A DNA stretch of 19,883 bases from Kangiellaceae bacterium (GTDB lineage Bacteria > Pseudomonadota > Gammaproteobacteria > Enterobacterales > Kangiellaceae). The notes below the pieces were generated by a model that saw nothing but the letters and a program-made list of their open reading frames with translations, ran no database searches and was not told the origin of the DNA. Position 1 is the first letter of the stretch; every line of letters starts with the position of its first letter. Positions 15,721 through 19,883 of this stretch are shown here, in pieces. Location of the stretch: the NCBI GenBank assembly GCA_030590405.1, contig JAUUYO010000022.1, positions 1 through 19,883 of the forward strand, read 5' to 3'. Position numbers and translations under genes: made by a program.

Positions 15721-17472
15721 ATGAAAATAAACCGTCGTAGTTTTATCAAACGCTCCGGTGGCGCTGCAGCCATAAGCATGTGCTCCCTCGGTATACCATT
15801 AACTTCAGCATCAACTAATGCAGTCCCCCTTTTTCGCCAAACGCTATCGTCATCAATTTCTGAATTAAAGTCCGACTGGCAAGTATTAGTCATTGGCAGT
15901 GGTTATGGTGGCTCAATCATGGCCGCTAAACTATCTGAATACTTTGAAGTAGCCATTTTGGAACGAGGAAAAGAATGGAAAGCCGGTGATTTTCCGGATA
16001 CTTTCGCCAATACTGCCAGCCAAATCAAATCCGTGATTAATCCATTGGGCCTGGTAGACTTCACTATTGGTGATGACGTCGATGTTCTTTCGGGGTCTGG
16101 CTTAGGCGGTACATCATTAATCAATGCCAATGTGCTCATCTCGCCAGATGATAGTCATTTTAACAGTTATGATTGGCCAACAGCAATCAGACGAGACAAC
16201 ATCAACGGAAAACTGCAACAACACCGAGATGCAGTTTTGTCAGTGCTTGCACCTGAGCAAGTGAGCACAAGCAAGCAACGAGCCAAACAGCGCCATATGA
16301 TAAGCAGCGCTACTCATCTACAAGAGAAAGGTGAGGCGATTGAAATTGACAACTTACAATTAGCGGTGAATGTTGTTGGAAATGATAATGAAAGCAACCC
16401 CCAAGGTGTAAAGATGAACCAGTGTACTCAATGTGGCGATTGTGTAACTGGTTGCAATGTAGGCGCCAAAAAAACCCTCGATACAAATTATTTACCTATA
16501 GCCAAAAATAATGGTGCAAAAATATTTACCCAATGTTTGGTTGATACAGTGGAAAAAATCACGGATGGTAGCTACCGAGTTATTGGAAGGTACATTAGCC
16601 ACAATAGTGAAGAAAGCCCATTTATCCTTTCAGCCGATAAAGTGATTGTCGCGGCGGGTAGTTTAGGTAGTACTGGATTATTAATGCGCAGTGAACAACA
16701 AGGTAATTTAGATTTTTCCAGCAAACTAGGCGATTGTTTTAGTGGCAATTCTGATGTACTTGGTATGAACTACAACCAAAAAATTGACGCACAAATTGAA
16801 GGTCATGGTATTCATTCTCCACCTAACGAACAATATAAAGTGGGGCCTACTTTAACTACGGGAGTGCACCATTTAAACGGTCCAAATGGGAAATTGTTAA
16901 TAGAAGAAGGCGCTATGCCTAGAGCATTGGTCAATACCATGCGTTATGCTGCGGCAATTGCCGCGCCAAGCTCATCGGTCCCCAAAAACCAACGCGTCGC
17001 GCTAGACCTTACGTTAGCTGGTGAAGGGGGAGCCATCAGCCATTCAATGATTTATTTAGGGATGGGAAAAGAAGTTAGCCAAGGAAAAATTAAACTAGAT
17101 AGTCATGGTAATCCGAAAGTCGTTTGGCCGGGAGCTCTAAGCGATCCAACCATTTCAGCTTTGCGTGAAGCCATGGGACAGCATACTCAAGTGTTTGATG
17201 GCCAAATGATTGATAATCCTCGCTCTGAGTGGCTCGGTGGAAAAAATCTGGTTACTGTTCATCCTTTAGGTGGTTGCAAAATGGCGAACTATGTTGGTCA
17301 AGGTGTTGCTAACCATAAAGGGCAAGTTTTTTCATCTTCGGGAGGGATACACGATGGTTTATATGTTTGTGACGGAGCAATTTTGCCTGGTGCTGTCGGT
17401 GTAAATCCGATGTTAGTTATTTCCTCATTGGCAGATAGAATTGCCGATCATTTTATTCAAGATAACCAATAA
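15721..17472 (+). CDS. Tat-exported GMC oxidoreductase, cholesterol-oxidase type
   Basis: A 583-residue flavoprotein. The N-terminus has a twin-arginine signal (NRRSFIKRSGG, then a hydrophobic run to about 30), so it is folded with FAD before export. The FAD-binding GSGYGG motif is at about 59-64 with an Arg/Glu-containing strand end (AILERGKEW). A second GMC signature, GSGLGGTSLINAN, is at about 125-137. A Cys cluster C235-x2-C238-x2-C241-x3-C245 resembles the ferredoxin-like motif seen in ChoD-type GMC enzymes. AAGSLGSTGLL is at about 311-321. The C-terminal catalytic part has HPLGGCKM (His about 514) and GVNPMLVISSLADRIA (Asn about 562), the expected His/Asn pair. It probably oxidises a sterol or another hydrophobic secondary alcohol in the periplasm. 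ATG has only a weak upstream AGG. It is the first gene of a probable three-gene operon. Family is firm; substrate inferred. Confidence 0.9.
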   Translation: MKINRRSFIKRSGGAAAISMCSLGIPLTSASTNAVPLFRQTLSSSISELKSDWQVLVIGSGYGGSIMAAKLSEYFEVAILERGKEWKAGDFPDTFANTASQIKSVINPLGLVDFTIGDDVDVLSGSGLGGTSLINANVLISPDDSHFNSYDWPTAIRRDNINGKLQQHRDAVLSVLAPEQVSTSKQRAKQRHMISSATHLQEKGEAIEIDNLQLAVNVVGNDNESNPQGVKMNQCTQCGDCVTGCNVGAKKTLDTNYLPIAKNNGAKIFTQCLVDTVEKITDGSYRVIGRYISHNSEESPFILSADKVIVAAGSLGSTGLLMRSEQQGNLDFSSKLGDCFSGNSDVLGMNYNQKIDAQIEGHGIHSPPNEQYKVGPTLTTGVHHLNGPNGKLLIEEGAMPRALVNTMRYAAAIAAPSSSVPKNQRVALDLTLAGEGGAISHSMIYLGMGKEVSQGKIKLDSHGNPKVVWPGALSDPTISALREAMGQHTQVFDGQMIDNPRSEWLGGKNLVTVHPLGGCKMANYVGQGVANHKGQVFSSSGGIHDGLYVCDGAILPGAVGVNPMLVISSLADRIADHFIQDNQ

Positions 17473-17477
17473 TTTTT

Positions 17478-17483
17478 GGAGAG
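17478..17483 (+). promoter_or_regulatory. Ribosome binding site choosing ATG 17488
   Basis: GGAGAG lies 4-6 bases before ATG 17488. An in-frame TTG at 17476 overlaps this site and cannot use it, so the ATG is the likely start. The protein then begins with a standard signal peptide. Confidence 0.7.
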
Positions 17484-17487
17484 TTTC

Positions 17488-18141
17488 ATGAAGCTATATA
17501 AAAAAACAGTCATATTTTTTAGCCTACTTTTTTCATCCGTCTGTTTTGCTGACGGTATAAAATTTAGCGAAACAATGTCTGGTTACGGTAATATTGATGG
17601 TATTTATCGAAATGTTGATTTTAATCTAGACGTACGTGTTGATGACCTTGATGAATGGAAAGATAATCCAGCTTACAAAGCACCGATGACAGGCCTGTTG
17701 GTGGTTGATGATATACCCAGTCATTCGATGACTGGGTATATGCAAATATTTTCAGAAGGTAATGTCGATAGTTGTGAATCTTCCAATGATTGTTATCATT
17801 TAGTCTATTGGTTAAAAATTAATGATGGCGCGGCAGTCCCTAATTATTTTGTCGGATTTAAAACCGTTCGAAATGATAATGGTGTAGATATACTGGAAGA
17901 TATGACAACACTTAGAGGATGTTTTACCCAGAGCCCTTATCAACCGCTCGAAAACTATGTCACGCCTGAGTGTGATAGTCGATTAGTTTTTGCGTGGTGG
18001 GACTTCGATAACTTGTGGAATTTCACAACCTCTTTCGATGTGATCAACACGCCTTGGTGGCGAGAATGGTTAGTGCCAGGAAAATTTTTGAGAATAGTTT
18101 TTGCTAGCTTAGCGGATGAGTATTTTTATTGGGTTTTTTAA
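17488..18141 (+). CDS. Secreted protein resembling the accessory domain of cholesterol-oxidase-type GMC enzymes
   Basis: A 217-residue protein with a clear signal peptide (MKLYKKTVIFFSLLFSSVCFA, cleavage before DG). The mature part opens IKFSETMSGYG and contains VDDLDEWKDNPAYKAPMTG, then GFKTVRNDNGVDILEDMTTL, then an aromatic C-terminus. From memory, multi-domain GMC proteins of the cholesterol-oxidase group carry a domain with the same pattern (FxExMxGY, DDLxxxxxxPxHxAxxTG, GFKxVxxDxGxDxWxDTTTL), usually fused to the oxidoreductase. Here it would be a separate exported subunit. Four or more Cys (in CESSNDCYH, RGCFTQ and PECDSR) may form disulfides. It starts 15 bases after the GMC stop, so it is co-transcribed and probably acts with that enzyme, for instance in substrate binding. 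A striking perfect hairpin lies inside the coding sequence. The family link is moderate, the role inferred. Confidence 0.72.
   Translation: MKLYKKTVIFFSLLFSSVCFADGIKFSETMSGYGNIDGIYRNVDFNLDVRVDDLDEWKDNPAYKAPMTGLLVVDDIPSHSMTGYMQIFSEGNVDSCESSNDCYHLVYWLKINDGAAVPNYFVGFKTVRNDNGVDILEDMTTLRGCFTQSPYQPLENYVTPECDSRLVFAWWDFDNLWNFTTSFDVINTPWWREWLVPGKFLRIVFASLADEYFYWVF
17711..17741 (+). repeat. Perfect 14-bp-stem hairpin inside a coding sequence
   Basis: ATATACCCAGTCAT (17711-17724) and ATGACTGGGTATAT (17728-17741) are exact reverse complements around a 3-base centre (TCG). The stem lies within the codons for DDIPSHSMTGYM. Such a structure in mRNA is strong and would be unusual by chance. Confidence 0.95.
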
Positions 18142-18154
18142 TATTCTGATTATT

Positions 18155-18210
18155 TAACATCTAACATCTAACATCTAATATCTAATATCTAATATCCAAT
18201 ATCCAATTTA
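18155..18210 (+). repeat. Heptanucleotide tandem repeat with stepwise degeneration
   Basis: Seven 7-base units fill 18155-18203: three TAACATC, three TAATATC and one CAATATC, followed by a degenerate CAATTTA (18204-18210). It lies between two genes, ending 24 bases before the next ATG, so copy-number change could alter promoter or leader spacing without touching a reading frame. Confidence 0.95.
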
Positions 18211-18234
18211 GAACAGTTATTTTTAGGCAATATA

Positions 18235-19242
18235 ATGCAGTACGCTATAGCAAACCAACTTAGATTTAATTTTAAGCAAAAAGGTGGGCACTATGAAAGC
18301 TATTTTCTGCGTGCCAATCATCCCACTAAAAAGCAAGCATTCTGGCTGCGTTATACCATTTTCTCCCCACTTAATAGCACTCAACCAGCAATAGCGGAAC
18401 TGTGGGGAGCATTTTTTGATAACGACTCAGTCATAGCGGTACAGCAAGACATTTCACTCAATCATTGTGATTTTACTAGTTGCAATGAAAGCCTTAAAAT
18501 TGCTACCAGCCAATTAAAATTTGCTCATTCGGGAAAAGGGATTGCTGAAGGGCGTGTTTCTGATGATCAAAATACGTTTAATTGGCAACTCGAATATACA
18601 GGGAAAGACCACGTACTCACGCTTTTCCCTGCTCGATATTACAATACTTATTTCCCTAAATCGAAAGTACTGGTTGGCCTCCCCAACGCTCTATTTAACG
18701 GTGTTTTTGGGCACAATAATCAACGCTACGAAATAAACAATTGGCAAGGCAGTGAAAATCATAATTGGGGAAGCAAACACACTGACGAATATGCATGGGG
18801 ACAAGTTTGCGGTTTTGATGGTGCCCCTGATAGCTTTTTAGAGTGTTCAATGGCAAAGATCAAACTGGGTCCCTTTTGGTCCCCATGGTTTAAGCTTGCC
18901 GTCTTAAGAGTAGGAAAAAAGGAATATCGATTTAATAGCGTGTGGCAGACGCTAAAAAATAACGGTCGTTACGACTATTTTGAGTGGATCATGCAATGTC
19001 ACTCGAATACTTTTACATTGGATATTTCTATCAAGGCGGATAAAAAAAGTGTTGCAGGACTCAATTACCGAAATCCACCAGGCGGTAGTCATACCTGCTT
19101 GAATAGTAAGGTTGCCAGCTGTGATGTGAGACTAAGCAAAAATGGAAAAAAGCTTTATCAGCTTAAAAGCAAGCACAGCGCAGCTTTTGAAATTCTAACG
19201 GATGATGATCAACATGAGGTTGATATTTGGAATATAGGTTAG
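18235..19242 (+). CDS. Lipocalin-like CrtC/AttH/tocopherol-cyclase-type protein
   Basis: A 335-residue protein with no signal peptide, so probably cytoplasmic. The N-terminal part has GGHYESYFLRAN and KKQAFWLRYTIFSP (about 17-45), and the middle has the motif ENHNWGSKHTDEYAWGQVCG (about 174-193). The pattern NHNWGxxH followed by W and the E-C-S strand resembles the two-lobed lipocalin-like fold group of hydroxyneurosporene synthase (CrtC), AttH and tocopherol cyclase, whose members act on hydrophobic isoprenoids or lipids. I recognise this from motif memory only. A second beta-rich lobe (about 205-335) fits that fold. TAGG about seven bases before ATG is a modest ribosome site. It lies 93 bases after the secreted protein gene, on the same strand, separated by the heptamer repeat, and may be co-transcribed with the GMC gene. 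Substrate unknown. Confidence 0.65.
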   Translation: MQYAIANQLRFNFKQKGGHYESYFLRANHPTKKQAFWLRYTIFSPLNSTQPAIAELWGAFFDNDSVIAVQQDISLNHCDFTSCNESLKIATSQLKFAHSGKGIAEGRVSDDQNTFNWQLEYTGKDHVLTLFPARYYNTYFPKSKVLVGLPNALFNGVFGHNNQRYEINNWQGSENHNWGSKHTDEYAWGQVCGFDGAPDSFLECSMAKIKLGPFWSPWFKLAVLRVGKKEYRFNSVWQTLKNNGRYDYFEWIMQCHSNTFTLDISIKADKKSVAGLNYRNPPGGSHTCLNSKVASCDVRLSKNGKKLYQLKSKHSAAFEILTDDDQHEVDIWNIG

Positions 19243-19302
19243 CTGGTTGTCGCTTTAAATATTTGCAATAACAAATGGTGTTTTTTCTGTTATAAATAAT
19301 TA

Positions 19303-19323
19303 AGAAACAATAAAATTGTTTCT
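19303..19323. repeat. AT-rich inverted repeat downstream of the lipocalin-like gene
   Basis: AGAAACAAT (19303-19311), AAA, ATTGTTTCT (19315-19323): a perfect 9-bp stem 61 bases after the stop. It might act as a weak terminator, although it lacks GC pairs and a T-run. Confidence 0.5.
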
Positions 19324-19486
19324 CCTATTCAACCTTGTTTACTTTTACCCAATGAAAATTTAAAGCGTCAAATTGAGCTGCAAACGGGGTTAACTCTCAT
19401 ACCTAAACCGTGGGGTGGAGAGCATCGTTCTCGGTAAAACAAATGTTGGGAGTTTCAAGTTCATCTGACCTCCTTGAACCCTTGAT

Positions 19487-19705
19487 CTATATTTTCCACC
19501 AGTTCATTCCTGGGCGACCACATTCTATATTGATCGATGAAGGCGTCAGTGCTTTTAATATTTCGAAGATCCCTGCTCGTAAGTTTTCATCTGAGTAAAG
19601 ATATTGCAAACCGCGAAGCAGTTGTGGAATATCATCATGTGAAGGAAGATTGATCTTAATGCTGGCGATATCAAGTTCGCCTAATTGAAGTTGTGGACTG
19701 GTGTA
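19487..19705 (-). pseudogene. Truncated transposase remnant, ISNCY-like N-terminal part
   Basis: Read on the minus strand from 19705 to the TAG at 19489-19487, the frame encodes about 72 residues including QLGELDIASIKINLPS, DDIPQLLRGLQYLYSDE and CGRPGMNWWKI. This matches my memory of the N-terminus of an ISNCY-type transposase (LGExDIxxIKxxxKSRDDIPxLLxGLQ, then NGRPGMxLWKI, normally followed by several hundred more residues). There is no start codon (a stop, TAG at 19708-19706, lies just upstream), and the frame stops at the point where the family continues with a hydrophobic L-x-L-G motif. It is therefore a fragment truncated at both ends. The neighbouring sequences do not restore the frame. 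Family level is moderately sure; the exact IS is unknown. Confidence 0.65.
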
Positions 19706-19813
19706 CTACATGTCCCCCCCTTGTGTTACATTAATTTTTAGAGCAATGAAAGACGTGTCCCCATTAATTTTTTGCTTGGGTTAAACTGCTCTCAATCAAT
19801 AAAGCGCTTTAAC

Positions 19814-19873
19814 GTTGCCAGTTGACGAAAATGACTGATGCGACGAAGGAGTCAGCAGTTAGTTTTCGGCAAC
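19814..19873. repeat. REP/MITE-like imperfect hairpin at the window edge
   Basis: GTTGCC (19814-19819) pairs with GGCAAC (19868-19873), GAAAA (19827-19831) with TTTTC (19863-19867), and TGACT (19832-19836) with AGTCA (19850-19854), leaving a 7-base bulge on the left, an 8-base bulge on the right and a 13-base loop. A perfect 12-bp palindrome TAAAGCGCTTTA (19800-19811) lies just outside. The bulged long stem is typical of REP elements or IS200/IS605-type ends. Confidence 0.45.
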
Positions 19874-19883
19874 CTGGCCTGGT

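Larger units (their letters stand above)
19243..19883. other. 641-base region without an intact gene
   Basis: It contains an AT-rich inverted repeat (19303-19323), a truncated minus-strand transposase remnant (19487-19705), two similar TGTCCCC...ATTAATTTTT segments (19711-19739 and 19756-19773) and a REP-like hairpin (19814-19873). Short open frames here look like shadows of these elements. The region reads as a graveyard of mobile DNA. Confidence 0.6.

Noticed and set aside
17476..17478. TTG start for the secreted protein gene
   Set aside because: It overlaps the ribosome binding site GGAGAG that serves ATG 17488, and adds residues before a complete signal peptide.
18155..18210. CRISPR array
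   Set aside because: Units are 7 bases, contiguous and without spacers; this is a simple tandem repeat.
19410..19598. Plus-strand frame of 62 codons
   Set aside because: It lies largely over the minus-strand transposase remnant, has no ribosome site, and its sequence is the shadow of that fragment.
19811..19883. Minus-strand C-terminal coding fragment at the right edge
   Set aside because: About 24 codons before a stop, no recognisable motif, and the DNA is better explained by the bulged hairpin.

Overview
The window comes from an AT-rich, densely coding Gram-negative genome. The abundance of outer-membrane-type lipoproteins, the TonB/Tol-like motor parts, the PKD and fibro-slime surface protein and the transposase debris suggest a marine gammaproteobacterium, perhaps Kangiella/Aliikangiella-like. 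That placement is an impression from gene content, not a measurement.

Region 1 (1-286): the 5' part of a minus-strand reading frame of unknown function runs off the window. It is divergent from the first operon.

Region 2 (287-9410): nine plus-strand genes, tightly packed and mostly overlapping or nearly so, form one apparent operon. The order is: secreted coiled-coil protein, secreted TPR protein, large TPR lipoprotein, small TPR lipoprotein, small secreted protein, MotA/TolQ/ExbB-type channel protein, ExbD/TolR, a second ExbD/TolR, and a TonB-like protein ending in an AgmX/PglI-type domain. The combination of one ExbB, two ExbD, an AgmX/PglI-tail protein and periplasmic TPR proteins resembles the core of the Myxococcus Agl-Glt gliding machine. 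From memory, that core is also found in non-gliding bacteria with unknown function. The likely picture is a proton-driven inner-membrane motor coupled through the TonB-like rod to TPR lipoproteins at the outer membrane. One of the two ExbD proteins carries Asn where the proton-carrying Asp is expected. This cluster is the best candidate here for an undescribed system.

Region 3 (9411-14342): a 333-base regulatory gap with two inverted repeats precedes a 1494-residue surface lipoprotein. Its parts are a TolB/HzsA-like propeller segment, eight PKD-like repeats and a C-terminal fibro-slime (PA14-like) domain. A hairpin between convergent genes probably ends it.

Region 4 (14343-19242): a minus-strand AraC-family regulator is divergent from a three-gene set. 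The set holds a Tat-exported cholesterol-oxidase-type GMC oxidoreductase, a secreted protein resembling a domain that accompanies such enzymes, and a lipocalin-like CrtC/AttH-type protein. A perfect 18-bp palindrome sits just upstream of the oxidoreductase, a perfect 14-bp-stem hairpin lies inside the second gene, and a degenerating heptamer tandem repeat precedes the third. Together these suggest regulated oxidation of a sterol or other hydrophobic alcohol.

Region 5 (19243-19883): no intact gene. It holds a truncated minus-strand transposase remnant (ISNCY-like), a small inverted repeat, and a REP/MITE-like imperfect hairpin at the edge.
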